Positions 46,790 through 56,075 of a stretch of 64,000 nucleotides of DNA are shown here, in pieces. Origin of the DNA: Gillisella vitis. GTDB taxonomy: Bacteria; Pseudomonadota; Alphaproteobacteria; Rhizobiales; Rhizobiaceae. The notes beneath the pieces were generated by a model that worked only from the letters and a program-made list of their open reading frames with translations, did not search any database and had not been told where the DNA came from. The translations under genes and the position numbers were made by a program. Where the stretch lies: assembly GCF_021559775.1 (NCBI RefSeq), contig NZ_CP056047.1:1364001-1428000 (forward strand), read 5' to 3'. Numbering within the stretch: the first letter of the stretch is position 1; every line of letters begins with the position of its first letter.

Positions 46790-47150
46790 CACCTATACAA
46801 TCACCCTGAAGAATTGCGGGTTTTTCGCCCGTCACGGCCTGCATGAGCAGGAGAAATTTCTGGGGCAGCGGTTTTTCATCGATGCCGAACTGGAGCTGCG
46901 GTTTTCCTCGGCGCTGGAAACCGATGAATTGGCCGGAACGGTGGATTATGGCGTGGCCTTCAACCTCATTGAAGAGATCGTCACCGGCAAGCGGCGCTAT
47001 CTGATCGAGGCTTTGGCGCTGGATATCGCTAAATCGCTATGTGATCGGTTCGAACAGATCCTGCGAGCGAAAATCACCGTGCGCAAGCCGAGCGCGCCGA
47101 TTACCGGCATGCTCGATTATGTCGAGGTTTCCGTTGACCATCATCGATAA
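46782..47150 (+). CDS. folB: Dihydroneopterin aldolase
   Basis: FolB cleaves dihydroneopterin to 6-hydroxymethyl-dihydropterin and glycolaldehyde, the step before FolK. It is 122 residues, normal length, and likely an octamer. Features: LKNCGFFARHGLHEQEKFLG (substrate Tyr/Phe region), ELEL strand, TVDYGV and a late KPSAPITGMLDYVEV. The ATG at 46782 has GGAAGGA upstream and overlaps the folP stop. folK starts inside its last 32 bases. Confidence 0.96.
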   Translation: MADTYTITLKNCGFFARHGLHEQEKFLGQRFFIDAELELRFSSALETDELAGTVDYGVAFNLIEEIVTGKRRYLIEALALDIAKSLCDRFEQILRAKITVRKPSAPITGMLDYVEVSVDHHR

Positions 47151-47661
47151 GCGCGCCCCGGTGATCGCAGCGCTCGGGCTGGGTGGCAATATCGGCGATC
47201 CCGCGCATGCCATGGCAGCAGCATTGAAAGCCCTGGATGAGCGCCCGGATTGCACGGTGTTGGCGGTCTCGCGCCTTTATCGCACGCCGCCCTGGGGAAA
47301 GCTGGATCAGGCGGATTTCTTCAATAGCTGCGCGCTGGTCAGCACCACATTGCCGCCCTCCGCGCTGCTTTCGGTTTGTCTGGAGCTTGAGCGGGTGATG
47401 AAACGCGAGCGTCGGGAGCGCTGGGGCCCGCGCACGCTCGATATCGATATTCTGCTCTATGGTGACCAAAATATCGAGGAGGATCACCTGTCGATCCCGC
47501 ATCCGCGCATGGTGCAGCGAGCTTTCGTTCTTCAGCCACTTTGCGATATCGGCTGCGACCTTGTGGTAGAGGGCCGATCGGTGGCCGATTGGCTGGGGCA
47601 GGCTGACGCCCATGATATCGTCGTCGCCGATACCGATCCGCTTTGGTGGAAGAGGGGCTGA
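47119..47661 (+). CDS. folK: 2-amino-4-hydroxy-6-hydroxymethyldihydropteridine pyrophosphokinase
   Basis: FolK (HPPK) transfers pyrophosphate from ATP to 6-hydroxymethyl-dihydropterin, giving the FolP substrate. ALGLGGNIGD marks the N-terminal strand; LYRTPPWG, RWGPRTLDIDILLYG and the late IPHPRMVQRAFVLQPL are the signatures (Asp pair in LDIDIL binds Mg2+). The start is uncertain: ATG at 47119 (180 residues, overlapping folB by 32 bases) or TTG at 47134, which would give MTIIDKRAP. Both imply translational coupling. A 41-nt palindrome of the window's family directly follows the stop. Confidence 0.95.
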   Translation: MSRFPLTIIDKRAPVIAALGLGGNIGDPAHAMAAALKALDERPDCTVLAVSRLYRTPPWGKLDQADFFNSCALVSTTLPPSALLSVCLELERVMKRERRERWGPRTLDIDILLYGDQNIEEDHLSIPHPRMVQRAFVLQPLCDIGCDLVVEGRSVADWLGQADAHDIVVADTDPLWWKRG

Positions 47662-47664
47662 TAC

Positions 47665-47770
47665 CTGGAGTCTGTCAGGCTCACACTGAACCAGGCAAAC
47701 TCCAGATTTTTCTGTTTTCGTTTGTTTTTTAGGAAAACCGGGTTCCACTTTTCCCTGACAAACTCTGGAG
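47665..47770. repeat. 41-nt palindrome, copy 4, with T-rich flank
   Basis: Bases 47665-47705 form the 41-nt palindrome: outer CTGGAGT (47665-47671) and ACTCCAG (47699-47705), inner GGCTCA-CAC-TGAACC-like core centred at 47685. Read on the minus strand it lines up base for base with copies 1 and 3. It starts four bases after the folK stop and runs into ATTTTTCTG, so it can serve as folK's intrinsic terminator. The flank 47706-47770 contains GGAAAACCGGGTTCCAC and resembles the repeats at 6308, 10128, 29932 and 63668. Confidence 0.85.
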
Positions 47771-47808
47771 GCGATCGAAGATCGCGCTTGCTATTCCTTC
47801 ATAGGAAA

Positions 47809-47839
47809 AGGTCGACAAAGCTTCCGACTTTGTCGACCT
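47809..47839. terminator. Hairpin with 12-bp perfect stem
   Basis: AGGTCGACAAAG (47809-47820) and CTTTGTCGACCT (47828-47839) pair perfectly around a seven-base loop. On the minus strand it is followed by TTTTCC, so it may terminate the gene at 48012-48299. Confidence 0.65.
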
Positions 47840-47875
47840 CTTTATAGAGCCTACTCACTTATAGAAAAGCCGCTT

Positions 47876-47967
47876 CTACTGCATCATTCCTTAAATGGGA
47901 GGAGAAAATTATGCAGTAGATTTAAAGTGTTACAGCGTCCTTTGTGCGTTTTAACGCACGGCGCTGT
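47876..47967. repeat. Composite rhizobial intergenic repeat
   Basis: Two nested hairpins: CTACTGCAT (47876-47884) with ATGCAGTAG (47911-47919), and ACAGCG (47932-47937) with CGCTGT (47962-47967) enclosing GTGCGTT/AACGCAC. The phrase AAAGTGTTACAGCGTCC and the matching GCGCTGT arm are widespread in intergenic regions of Rhizobium and Agrobacterium. A partial copy lies at 62813-62855. Confidence 0.75.
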
Positions 47968-48011
47968 CGCGGTTCAAACCTCCACCTCCACCCTCGGTGC
48001 AGGCCTTGAAT

Positions 48012-48299
48012 TTATGGCCGCTGCGGCTTGCAGGGAGCCTTAGAACCCACGCCGCAGGTCGTCATCGGATCGACGGACTTGCCGCGATGCTGTTTTGCCG
48101 CTTTTTGAGGAGGCAGCTTGTTTTGATGCGTGCGCTCGTGGGTGGCGGCTTTCTTCTGTGTCGGTTTGCCAGGCTTCGATTGGCAATCGCTCATGCCGCC
48201 CTTGACGCAACGGTCGCTGTTCGGTGCCTGAGCAAAGCCCTGGTGGGCTGAGAGGATCAGGGCAGAGGCAAGGGCGAGGGTGGTGAGAAAACGGGTCAA
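48012..48299 (-). CDS. Small exported Lys/Pro-rich protein
   Basis: A 95-residue protein with a clear signal peptide (about residues 1-23, ending GFAQA). The mature 72 residues are Lys/Gln/Pro/His-rich with three Cys residues (RCVKG, DCQSK, TTCGVG plus APCKP making four), probably disordered and disulfide-bonded in the periplasm. No recognisable domain. The region immediately upstream becomes AT-rich and marks the edge of the probable acquired segment. Convergent with folK. Confidence 0.6.
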   Translation of the reverse strand: MTRFLTTLALASALILSAHQGFAQAPNSDRCVKGGMSDCQSKPGKPTQKKAATHERTHQNKLPPQKAAKQHRGKSVDPMTTCGVGSKAPCKPQRP

Positions 48300-48721
48300 T
48301 GGATCTTCCTATTCTGTCGGTTACACAAAAGCTGCCGTGCAATCAGAGGGATGATAACAGGACAAGCTTCTTGTTTGGTTATTTTCAATAACAAATTTTT
48401 GTCATTAGTTTGATTTTTTAAATTATAATTTTCGGCGCGTTTTCATACGCGGCTGTGAGCCTACCTTCGGCAGGAGAACGCGAAATCGGTTTTAGCTCCG
48501 TCAAGCGTACTTGCCATAATCATATTCGCTTGACACCCATGGCGTGCCTTGAATAATTGATCCAATCAGGGGTGTTATTTTTTGTATTTGACGGGCGTTT
48601 CAGGGGTGCTCTGCGTTTTCGCTGAGAATGAATTTCCTATGTTTTATCGGATCAGGCCGCGCGCTCGTGATTTGTGATGCGCTTGGAGAGGTGCCAAGGG
48701 GGTATGGATCTTGTGAGCAAT
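48300..48721. other. AT-rich intergenic region at the edge of a probable acquired segment
   Basis: About 420 bases with no convincing gene. 48360-48430 is very AT-rich. A possible promoter reads TTGACA at 48530-48535, a 16- or 17-base spacer, and AATAAT/ATAATT at 48552-48558, facing the plus-strand gene downstream. Confidence 0.5.
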
Positions 48722-49225
48722 ATGAACAAGAGGTCCTTCAGACCAATTGCAGCCTTGGGTATCGTGCTGATTGGATATTTCTCTTGGTGCAAGCTTTATG
48801 CTGAGCCAAAAGCAAAAAATCTTATTATTGCTGAAATGCGTTTAAAGCAAGAAAATCGATGCGGTGGGGCGGATATAAAGGGGTGTAAAGTAGATCGTGA
48901 TAATTACATAGAGTGCAAAGAAGAAATATTTGAATATAAATTTGATTATTGGTGGAATAATAAAGGCAAAGAAAATATAGAAAATATTATTTATAAAAAA
49001 TATATAGATTCATTTTATGATTTTAAAAAAGTTAAATATTGGATGGCGTGTGAAGGTTTTATGATTTTAAAATCGTCAGATTCAATGAACATTTCAAGTC
49101 CTTCGTACTATGGTTATTCGTTATTTGATGATGATTTATTTTGGTTCGCATATCGAGTTTCCTTAGATGTACGTGAGGAACCAGATAGAAAAATAAAAGT
49201 CAGAATTGGTTTCACCTACTTATGA
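48722..49225 (+). CDS. AT-rich orphan: membrane-anchored protein of unknown function
   Basis: About 167 residues from the ATG at 48722 (other in-frame starts: 48704, 48677, 48674; none has a good ribosome-binding site). One N-terminal transmembrane anchor (about residues 7-25, PIAALGIVLIGYFSWCKLY), then a periplasmic domain rich in Lys, Tyr, Trp, Asn and Asp, with four Cys residues (RCGG, GCKV, ECKE, ACEG) that could make two disulfides. I do not recognise it. Codons are strongly A/T-ending (AAA, AAT, ATA, GAA), unlike all neighbouring genes, so it was probably acquired. It precedes the RTX-repeat gene by 22 bases up to that gene's likely original start. Confidence 0.6.
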   Translation: MNKRSFRPIAALGIVLIGYFSWCKLYAEPKAKNLIIAEMRLKQENRCGGADIKGCKVDRDNYIECKEEIFEYKFDYWWNNKGKENIENIIYKKYIDSFYDFKKVKYWMACEGFMILKSSDSMNISSPSYYGYSLFDDDLFWFAYRVSLDVREEPDRKIKVRIGFTYL

Positions 49226-49340
49226 TTTTCTGGTGCGGGGAAAATTTATGACTATCGTAAAGCTATAAGTTGCAGCCAATCAAATTTCACCTTCTGGCTG
49301 GGGGCATTTACAAATTGTTGGGGAAGACGAGAATGGCGAG

Positions 49341-51092
49341 TTGTTTGAATTGGAGGTTCAAGCTGGCGCCAATTGGATTGTCTATGGTGACGGGAGTCAA
49401 CTTCATATTGAAAATACTCCGGGGTATGGTGAGCCTGAGAATTACAAAATCTCTGAACTCGATCTAAGCGGGCGAAATGCCAACGACGTTTGGGAGCTTT
49501 TAAAGCAAATATCGGCGTCGATTGATGATTGTATCATAGATTATACGGCTGATGATAATAGTAATACCTACGTAAACACAATGCTAAATGCTGTGGGTAT
49601 CAACGTTTTTTCTTATATCGACAGCATAACGCCCTCAAATGTCACCAATGGATTTCCGGGCTTGAATGCGAATGATGGTGCCCACGTTGCTTACCAGGAG
49701 ATCGCTTTTCAGGTTAGCGGAACTGACGCAGCCGATATCATTCGTGGCGGTATCTGGGATGACGTTCTGGCTGGTGGGCAAGGACGTGACGACATCGCTG
49801 GAGACATATTAGTTGGTGGGGCAGTGGAGGAGGGCTTCAAGGCGGACGATCTTCAGGATGGGAATTATGTAAAGATCTACCATCCTGAATGGGATGACGT
49901 TTTTCTGGTTTCTGGCTCAATCGCTGTTTACCCTACTTGGTTTGCAGATGAGCTTAACAGGAATTGGGTGTCGAGAGAGAGTGCTGAAGCGATAAAGACC
50001 CTTGACCTCATTGATGGGTCAGACAAGAATTTTACCGTTTACGCGCAAAGCTCTACGGAAGATGGTTCGGAAACCTACGTCACGAACATCACGGCAACGG
50101 AGCTTGAGCAAGCAACCAATGATATTGATGATGATTTAGTTGATCGTGAATTTTCATCTCTTTATACTGATGGAGATTTAATCAATACTCTGATTTCACA
50201 TATTGGTTTCCATAATTTTGTATTTAATGATATTGGAGCTGTTCTCGTTGTTACTGTTGAGGATGATTATAAGACGTCCTTTGCTCAATACGGCGTTACA
50301 AATTTCATAACTTATGACCCTTCTTCTACCGAAGACTGGGTTTTTGTCGCCAGTGACTCACCCAGTAGTGGTGATAACGACAGTGGAACCGCGGGCGGTA
50401 GCGCTACAGAAAGTAGGTCAGCAGAGAGTTTTGCTGGAGCTGATTTCACTCTCAGCAATGGATGGGATCTCGCTTATGGCGGCACTTTGAACGATATGTT
50501 TCGCTTAGGCTTGTACAGCGTTGGTGACGATGTTGTATATGGCGGTGGCGGTCAGGATACCGTTGATTATAGCGGCGAAACGCAAGACTTGACCATTACC
50601 TTTACCGGAGTTGTTTCCTCAAGCGGGGAAAAATTTTGGAAAGTGAGTGGTGACGGTGAATTCTCTCAGTCGGGAGGAAATCAAAGTTATTATACCTACG
50701 ATGACAAAATTTTCAGCATTGAAAATATCACTGGAGGAAGTGGAAACGATACCATCACTGCTGGAGAAGATGCTAACACTTTGAATGGCTCCGAAGGTGA
50801 TGATATCCTCGCCGGAGGAGCGGGTGATGATTATCTGATCGGCGGCGCGGGCGCAGATATCTTCGTTTTCAGTTCTTCGGCTCAAGGCGCAGACTGGATT
50901 GAAGACTTCACTGTCAATGAGGATCGTATTGATATTTCTGATATCACCTCGTTCGACGATTTTTCTGACGTAATTGCAATTGCCGAGGAATTGGATGGAA
51001 CGACTTGGTTGAAGTTCGATGAAACGAATTCCATACGCCTGCAAAATGTTGCGCTACATAGTCTTTCAGCCAATGATTTCATGTTGGCTTGA
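49341..51092 (+). CDS. RTX-type calcium-binding repeat protein, probably cut at its 5' end
   Basis: A 583-residue acidic protein in the open frame. Residues about 130-160 (DAADIIRGGIWDDVLAGGQG) and 480-530 (GGSGNDTITAG and GDDILAGGAGDDYLIGGAGA) are glycine/aspartate RTX nonapeptides that bind Ca2+ and fold as a beta-roll. An acidic C terminus ending SLSANDFMLA is of the kind used by type I secretion. No secretion genes lie nearby. The middle (about 180-400) is unfamiliar. The frame lacks an ATG for its first 80 codons; the only nearby ATG with a ribosome-binding site (49248) is in the same frame but is followed after six codons by TAA (49266-49268). The protein may therefore be a pseudogene or start at TTG 49341. 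Confidence 0.75.
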   Translation: MFELEVQAGANWIVYGDGSQLHIENTPGYGEPENYKISELDLSGRNANDVWELLKQISASIDDCIIDYTADDNSNTYVNTMLNAVGINVFSYIDSITPSNVTNGFPGLNANDGAHVAYQEIAFQVSGTDAADIIRGGIWDDVLAGGQGRDDIAGDILVGGAVEEGFKADDLQDGNYVKIYHPEWDDVFLVSGSIAVYPTWFADELNRNWVSRESAEAIKTLDLIDGSDKNFTVYAQSSTEDGSETYVTNITATELEQATNDIDDDLVDREFSSLYTDGDLINTLISHIGFHNFVFNDIGAVLVVTVEDDYKTSFAQYGVTNFITYDPSSTEDWVFVASDSPSSGDNDSGTAGGSATESRSAESFAGADFTLSNGWDLAYGGTLNDMFRLGLYSVGDDVVYGGGGQDTVDYSGETQDLTITFTGVVSSSGEKFWKVSGDGEFSQSGGNQSYYTYDDKIFSIENITGGSGNDTITAGEDANTLNGSEGDDILAGGAGDDYLIGGAGADIFVFSSSAQGADWIEDFTVNEDRIDISDITSFDDFSDVIAIAEELDGTTWLKFDETNSIRLQNVALHSLSANDFMLA

Positions 51093-51124
51093 TTCAGATA
51101 CTTTGACAGGCGAAATACTCATTC

Positions 51125-51155
51125 TAGGCCTCCCCATTCAGGGAGGCCTATTCTT
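51125..51155. terminator. Bidirectional terminator between the RTX gene and gcvP
   Basis: TAGGCCTCCC (51125-51134) and GGGAGGCCTA (51141-51150) form a perfect ten-base-pair stem with a six-base loop, followed by TTCTT on the plus strand. Confidence 0.8.
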
Positions 51156-51193
51156 AGGACAATAAAGACAGACTTCGATACTTGATCTACTGC

Positions 51194-54058
51194 TTACTCG
51201 GCAGCCTCCGCATACGCGCTCATCGGGGGGCAGGTGCAGACCAGATTGCGGTCGCCGTAGACATTGTCCACGCGGTTGACGGAAGACCAGTATTTGTCCA
51301 CGCGGAACGCGCCCGGTGGGTAGCAGGCCTGATCGCGGCTGTAGGGACGATCCCATTCGCCAACCAGATCTTCCACCGTGTGGGGTGCGTTTTTCAGTGG
51401 GTTGTTGGTCTTGTCCATCCGGCCATCTTCAATGGCGCGGGCTTCTTCGCGGATGGCCAGCATGGCTGTGCAGAAGCGGTCCAGCTCGGCTTTGGTTTCC
51501 GATTCTGTTGGCTCAATCATCAGCGTGCCAGCCACCGGCCAGCTCATGGTGGGGGCGTGGAAGCCGCAATCGATCAGGCGTTTGGCAACGTCATCGACTG
51601 TTACGCCAGCGCTGTCGGCCAGCGGGCGGGTGTCGATGATGCACTCATGCGCAACACGGCCAGAAGCCGAGGTGTAGAGCACATCATAGGCCCCGGTCAG
51701 GCGGGCGGCGATGTAGTTGGCATTCAGAATGGCAACCTTGGTGGCTTGTGTGAGGCCCTCGCCACCCATCATCAGGCAGTAGGACCAGCTGATGGGAAGG
51801 ATGGAAGGGGAGCCGTAAGGGGCGGCTGACACAGCACCGGGGCGACCATCGGTTTCCACATGGCCAGGCAGGTAGGGGGTGAGATGGGCTTTGACGCCAA
51901 TTGGACCCATGCCCGGACCACCGCCGCCGTGCGGAATGCAGAAGGTTTTGTGCAGGTTGAGGTGGGAAACGTCCGAGCCAATATCACCGGGGCGGGAAAT
52001 GCCGACCATGGCGTTCATATTGGCACCGTCGAGATAGACCTGCCCGCCATGGGCATGGGTGATCTCGCAGATTTCCCGCACGGTTTCTTCAAACACGCCG
52101 TGGGTGGAGGGGTAGGTGATCATGCAGCAAGACAGGTTTGCCGAATGCTGTTCTGCTTTGGCGCGGAAATCAGCCAGATCGACGTCGCCATTGTCCAGCG
52201 CCTTGACTGGCACCACCAACATGCCAGCCATCTGGGCAGATGCCGGGTTGGTGCCATGGGCCGATGTTGGAATGAGGCAGACGGTGCGGTGCGTATCGCC
52301 CTTGGCAAGGTGATAGTTGCGGATGGTCAAAAGACCCGCATATTCGCCCTGCGCGCCAGAGTTTGGCTGCATCGAAATCGCATCATAACCCGTAACGGCG
52401 CAGAGCTTTTCCGAGAGATCGTCGATCATTTCCTGATAGCCCAAGGCCTGATCGGCTGGGGCAAAGGGGTGAATGTCGGAAAATTCCGGCCAGGTGATTG
52501 GCAGCATTTCGGCTGTGGCATTCAGCTTCATGGTGCAGGAGCCAAGCGGAATCATCGCCCGGTCCAGCGCCAGATCCCGATCCGATAGACGGCGGATGTA
52601 GCGGGTCATTTCGCTTTCCGCGCGGTTCATATGGAAGATCGGGTGGGTCAGGTATTGGCTGGTGCGCAGCAGGCTGGTGGGCAGGCGATAATCCGGGGTG
52701 AAATCACCCACCGCGAAATTGCCGCCAAAGGCACGCCAAACGGCTTCCAGCGTGGCAGGGCGGGTGCGCTCATCCAGCGAGATGCCGATTTTTGTGGTGC
52801 CGACTTTGCGCAAGTTGACGCCTTCAGCCACAGCCGCCCGCAGGATAAGGCCCTGCATATGGCCGACTTCCAGCGTGATGGTGTCAAAGAAAGTTTCTGG
52901 CTCAATGGTAAAGCCCAGCTTTTCCAAGCCCTTGGCCAGCAGCACGGTCTTTTGATGCACCTGCTGGGCAATGGCCTTTAAGCCCTGCGGACCATGGAAC
53001 ACCGCATACATCGAGGCCATGACCGCCAGCAGCACTTGGGCTGTGCAGATGTTGGAGGTGGCCTTTTCGCGACGAATATGCTGTTCGCGGGTTTGGAGCG
53101 ACAGGCGATAGGCGCGGTTGCCGCGTGAATCCACCGATACACCCACCAGACGGCCCGGCATGGAACGCTTGATGGCATCCTTCACCGCCATATAGGCGGC
53201 GTGCGGACCGCCATAACCCACTGGAACGCCAAAGCGCTGGCTGGAGCCAATGGCAATATCGGCACCCATTTCACCGGGGGATTTCAGCAGCAGCAGCGCC
53301 AGCGGATCAGCGGCCACAGCGGCAATGGCTTGCGCATTGTGCAGGGCGTTGATCAGCGGGGTGAAGTCGCTGACATGGCCGTGCGTGCCGGGATATTGAA
53401 ACAGCGCGCCAAACACTTCGCCGGGGTTGAGATCGGTGAAGGGATTGCCAACCACGACCCCCCAGCCCAAAGGCTCGGCGCGGGTCTGGATCACGGCAAT
53501 GGTCTGGGGATGGCAATTGGCATCGACAAAGAAGGCCTTGGCCTTGGATTTTGCCACGCGCTCCGCCATGGCCATGGCTTCGGCAGCGGCGGTTGCCTCA
53601 TCCAGCAGCGAGGCGTTGGCAACGTCCAGCCCGGTCAGATCGCAGATCATGGTTTGGAAGTTGAGCAGCGCTTCTAAGCGCCCTTGGGAGATTTCCGGCT
53701 GGTAAGGCGTGTAGGCTGTGTACCAGGCCGGGTTTTCCAGAATATTGCGCTGGATCACGGGCGGCGTGATGGTGCCGTAATAGCCCTGACCGATCAGCGA
53801 GGTCAAAGCCTTGTTTTTGTTGGCGGTTTCGCGCAGCTTGTCCAACGCTTCGCGCTCGCTCATCGCTTTGCCCCACACCAGCGGCGCGGATTGGCGAATG
53901 GAGGCGGGAACGGTTGCTGCAATCAGCCCGTCAAGGCTGTCATAGCCCACGGTCTTCAGCATTTCGTCCATTTCAGCCGGAGAGGGGCCGATGTGGCGGC
54001 GATTGGCAAAATCGTAGGGCTGGTAATCGGTAAACTGAAATTCTGTGGGTGTGGTCAT
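51194..54058 (-). CDS. gcvP: Glycine dehydrogenase (decarboxylating), P protein
   Basis: GcvP decarboxylates glycine and passes the aminomethyl group to the lipoyl arm of GcvH. At 954 residues it is the single-chain homodimer type: both halves of the duplicated PLP fold are present, and the PLP Lys is in the conserved [19 protein letters not shown] segment (shown to 19 residues) near residue 700. The start codon overlaps the gcvH stop (ATGA), and the three genes gcvT-gcvH-gcvP are one operon. Control is by the glycine riboswitch at 55643-55803: glycine excess turns on its own breakdown. Confidence 0.97.
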   Translation of the reverse strand: MTTPTEFQFTDYQPYDFANRRHIGPSPAEMDEMLKTVGYDSLDGLIAATVPASIRQSAPLVWGKAMSEREALDKLRETANKNKALTSLIGQGYYGTITPPVIQRNILENPAWYTAYTPYQPEISQGRLEALLNFQTMICDLTGLDVANASLLDEATAAAEAMAMAERVAKSKAKAFFVDANCHPQTIAVIQTRAEPLGWGVVVGNPFTDLNPGEVFGALFQYPGTHGHVSDFTPLINALHNAQAIAAVAADPLALLLLKSPGEMGADIAIGSSQRFGVPVGYGGPHAAYMAVKDAIKRSMPGRLVGVSVDSRGNRAYRLSLQTREQHIRREKATSNICTAQVLLAVMASMYAVFHGPQGLKAIAQQVHQKTVLLAKGLEKLGFTIEPETFFDTITLEVGHMQGLILRAAVAEGVNLRKVGTTKIGISLDERTRPATLEAVWRAFGGNFAVGDFTPDYRLPTSLLRTSQYLTHPIFHMNRAESEMTRYIRRLSDRDLALDRAMIPLGSCTMKLNATAEMLPITWPEFSDIHPFAPADQALGYQEMIDDLSEKLCAVTGYDAISMQPNSGAQGEYAGLLTIRNYHLAKGDTHRTVCLIPTSAHGTNPASAQMAGMLVVPVKALDNGDVDLADFRAKAEQHSANLSCCMITYPSTHGVFEETVREICEITHAHGGQVYLDGANMNAMVGISRPGDIGSDVSHLNLHKTFCIPHGGGGPGMGPIGVKAHLTPYLPGHVETDGRPGAVSAAPYGSPSILPISWSYCLMMGGEGLTQATKVAILNANYIAARLTGAYDVLYTSASGRVAHECIIDTRPLADSAGVTVDDVAKRLIDCGFHAPTMSWPVAGTLMIEPTESETKAELDRFCTAMLAIREEARAIEDGRMDKTNNPLKNAPHTVEDLVGEWDRPYSRDQACYPPGAFRVDKYWSSVNRVDNVYGDRNLVCTCPPMSAYAEAAE

Positions 54059-54417
54059 GCGATCAGCTCGTTGTAAGCGGCTTCGTTCAGGAGGGTTTCG
54101 GCATCAGCAGGATTGGCGAGCTTGAGCTTGAAGAACCAGCCAGCGCCACGCGGATCGGAATTAACCAGCGATGGATCATCGACAATCGCCTGATTGATCT
54201 CGGTCACTTCGCCATCCAGCGGACAATAAACGTCGGAAGCTGCCTTGACGCTTTCAACCGTTGCGGCCTGACCGTCTTTTGCAAATGTGGCTCCAACTTC
54301 TGGCAGCTCTACAAACACCAGATCGCCAAGCTGTTCAGCGGCGTGGGCGGTAATGCCAACAATGGCGATATCGCCTTCAATTTGCAGCCATTCATGTTCA
54401 GAGGTGAATTTCAACAT
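54055..54417 (-). CDS. gcvH: Glycine cleavage system H protein
   Basis: GcvH carries the lipoyl arm that shuttles the aminomethyl group between GcvP and GcvT. It is 120 residues, with the start at 54417 giving [12 protein letters not shown]. The lipoylated Lys is in the conserved [10 protein letters not shown] segment. The ORF could be read further upstream to 54636, but that part overlaps gcvT and is Pro/Leu-rich nonsense. It begins 16 bases after the gcvT stop and overlaps gcvP by four bases. Confidence 0.97.
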   Translation of the reverse strand: MLKFTSEHEWLQIEGDIAIVGITAHAAEQLGDLVFVELPEVGATFAKDGQAATVESVKAASDVYCPLDGEVTEINQAIVDDPSLVNSDPRGAGWFFKLKLANPADAETLLNEAAYNELIA

Positions 54418-54433
54418 GGGTCTCTCCAGAGAT

Positions 54434-55573
54434 CTAGCGTTTGTAGGTGGGAGTAATGAAGGGCAGGGTGGTAACGGCAACAGGCAGATATTTGCCGCGT
54501 ACCTCTGCGAAAAGCTGGGTGCCAACATTGGCGTGATCGGCAAGCACATAGCCCATGGCAACGGGGCCTTCGACCGTGGGGCCAAAGCCGCCAGAGGTGA
54601 CTTCGCCAACCTCAACCTTGCCTTCTGCATCCGCAAACAGTTTGGAATGGCCGCGCACAGGCGCTTTGCCTTCGGGCTTCAGGCCAACGCGGCGGCGGGC
54701 AGGGCCGTTTGACAACTCTGCCAGAATGCGTGAAGCGCCGGGAAATCCACCTTCGCGATCACCGCCAGCGCGGCGGGCTTTTTGAATGCCCCATTCAATC
54801 GCGCCTTCCACCGGGCTGGTGGTGGTGTCAATGTCGTTGCCATAGAGGCAAAGGCCAGCTTCCAGCCGCAGGGAATCGCGGGCGCCAAGGCCAATTGGCT
54901 GACAATCCGGGTGATCCAGCAGCACTTTGGCAAGCGCTTCTGCCTTATCCGCTGGCACAGAGATTTCAAAGCCATCCTCACCGGAATAGCCAGAGCGCGA
55001 GACGATGCAGAGCGTATCCAAAAGCGGAATTTCGCGCACATCCATAAACTTCATGCCGGAGACACCAGCCCAAAGCTCTCCCAACACCGCCTCGGCACGC
55101 GGGCCTTGCAGCGCCAGAAGGGCGCGGTCTTCCAGAACCTCAATAGTGCAGCTATCGGCAAGATGCGCCCGCATATGGGCAATGTCCGCATCCTTGCAGG
55201 CCGCATTGACCACCACAAACAAATGATCGCCGCGATTGGTGATCATCAGGTCATCGAGAATGCCGCTATCGAGATTGGTAAAAAAGCCATAGCGCTGACG
55301 CCCTTCTTTGAGGGCCAGAATATCGACCGGAACCAGCGTTTCCAGCGCAAGGGCTGCATCTTCCACCTTGCCGGATTTTGGCTTGAGCAGCACTTGCCCC
55401 ATGTGTGACACATCAAACAGCCCGGCGTTGGCGCGGGTGTGCAGATGCTCTTTCAACACGCCAGCGGGATATTGCACCGGCATGTCATAGCCGGCAAATG
55501 GCACCATACGGGCACCAAGCGACAGGTGAAGATCATAAAGGGGGGTGCGTTTGAGGGCGAGATGGTCGTCCAA
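54434..55573 (-). CDS. gcvT: Aminomethyltransferase (glycine cleavage T protein)
   Basis: GcvT transfers the methylene carbon from GcvH to tetrahydrofolate, releasing ammonia. At 379 residues it has the three-domain T-protein layout: [20 protein letters not shown] at the N terminus, [10 protein letters not shown], the catalytic Asp region near [12 protein letters not shown], and [20 protein letters not shown] in the middle. The start is a TTG at 55573 with GGAGA seven bases upstream. The first gene of the operon, about 65 bases after the end of the second riboswitch aptamer, where translation or termination control would act. Confidence 0.96.
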   Translation of the reverse strand: MDDHLALKRTPLYDLHLSLGARMVPFAGYDMPVQYPAGVLKEHLHTRANAGLFDVSHMGQVLLKPKSGKVEDAALALETLVPVDILALKEGRQRYGFFTNLDSGILDDLMITNRGDHLFVVVNAACKDADIAHMRAHLADSCTIEVLEDRALLALQGPRAEAVLGELWAGVSGMKFMDVREIPLLDTLCIVSRSGYSGEDGFEISVPADKAEALAKVLLDHPDCQPIGLGARDSLRLEAGLCLYGNDIDTTTSPVEGAIEWGIQKARRAGGDREGGFPGASRILAELSNGPARRRVGLKPEGKAPVRGHSKLFADAEGKVEVGEVTSGGFGPTVEGPVAMGYVLADHANVGTQLFAEVRGKYLPVAVTTLPFITPTYKR

Positions 55574-55642
55574 GAGGCGTCTCCACTGTCATGCGCTACG
55601 CGCATAGGCTCAAATTCAGGCACGGTTGTGCCGGTTCATGAG

Positions 55643-55803
55643 CCCCCTCTGTCCGTTTGCCTGAGATTGTTATCCCTTCGGCGCGGCTTGGTTTTGCAAC
55701 CAAGCCTCTCTCCAGAGTGCAGTTTACGCCTTGTGGTCCGTTTGCCTGAGAGTTTCCGGGGCGGTTGCTCCTTCGGCACCGGACTTAACCGGATTCTCCC
55801 TAC
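55643..55803 (-). ncRNA. Tandem glycine riboswitch upstream of gcvTHP
   Basis: On the minus strand two glycine aptamers follow each other. Aptamer 1 (55803 to about 55735) starts GGGAGAATCC, has GCCGAAGGAGCAA and closes with ACTCTCAGGCAAACGGAC. Aptamer 2 (about 55712 to 55643) has GGAGAGAGGC, GCCGAAGGGATAAC and ATCTCAGGCAAACGGACAG. These are the conserved parts of the class, including the short linker. Glycine binding would raise gcvT expression, as in other bacteria. Confidence 0.95.
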
Positions 55804-55817
55804 AAGGTGATGGCGCA

Positions 55818-55845
55818 ATTATCCGGAGTGGGGGGCTCTTGGCAA
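55818..55845 (-). promoter_or_regulatory. Candidate sigma-70 promoter of the gcv operon
   Basis: On the minus strand TTGCCA (55845-55840), a 16-base spacer, and GATAAT (55823-55818). Transcription would start near 55810, just before the first riboswitch aptamer at 55803, which fits a very short leader in front of the aptamers. Confidence 0.65.
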
Positions 55846-56075
55846 GTGCTACCGGTCGTTCTCAGCCAAATTTTTGTCGCAGCGCAGCGCTGTTTGATCC
55901 AGGGCAAATGCACGTCCAATGACCGTGATAAAGCAATATTATTATACAGCCTGCGGAAAGGGCACCGGGCGCGGAGATCTCTTGCTTTCCCTCGCCAATT
56001 CGCTCAGGTTCCAGATAAGTGCTTTCGGCGCAACGGAGATTCCCGCCGGCAGACTTGGGAGAGAGGAAGACAATA

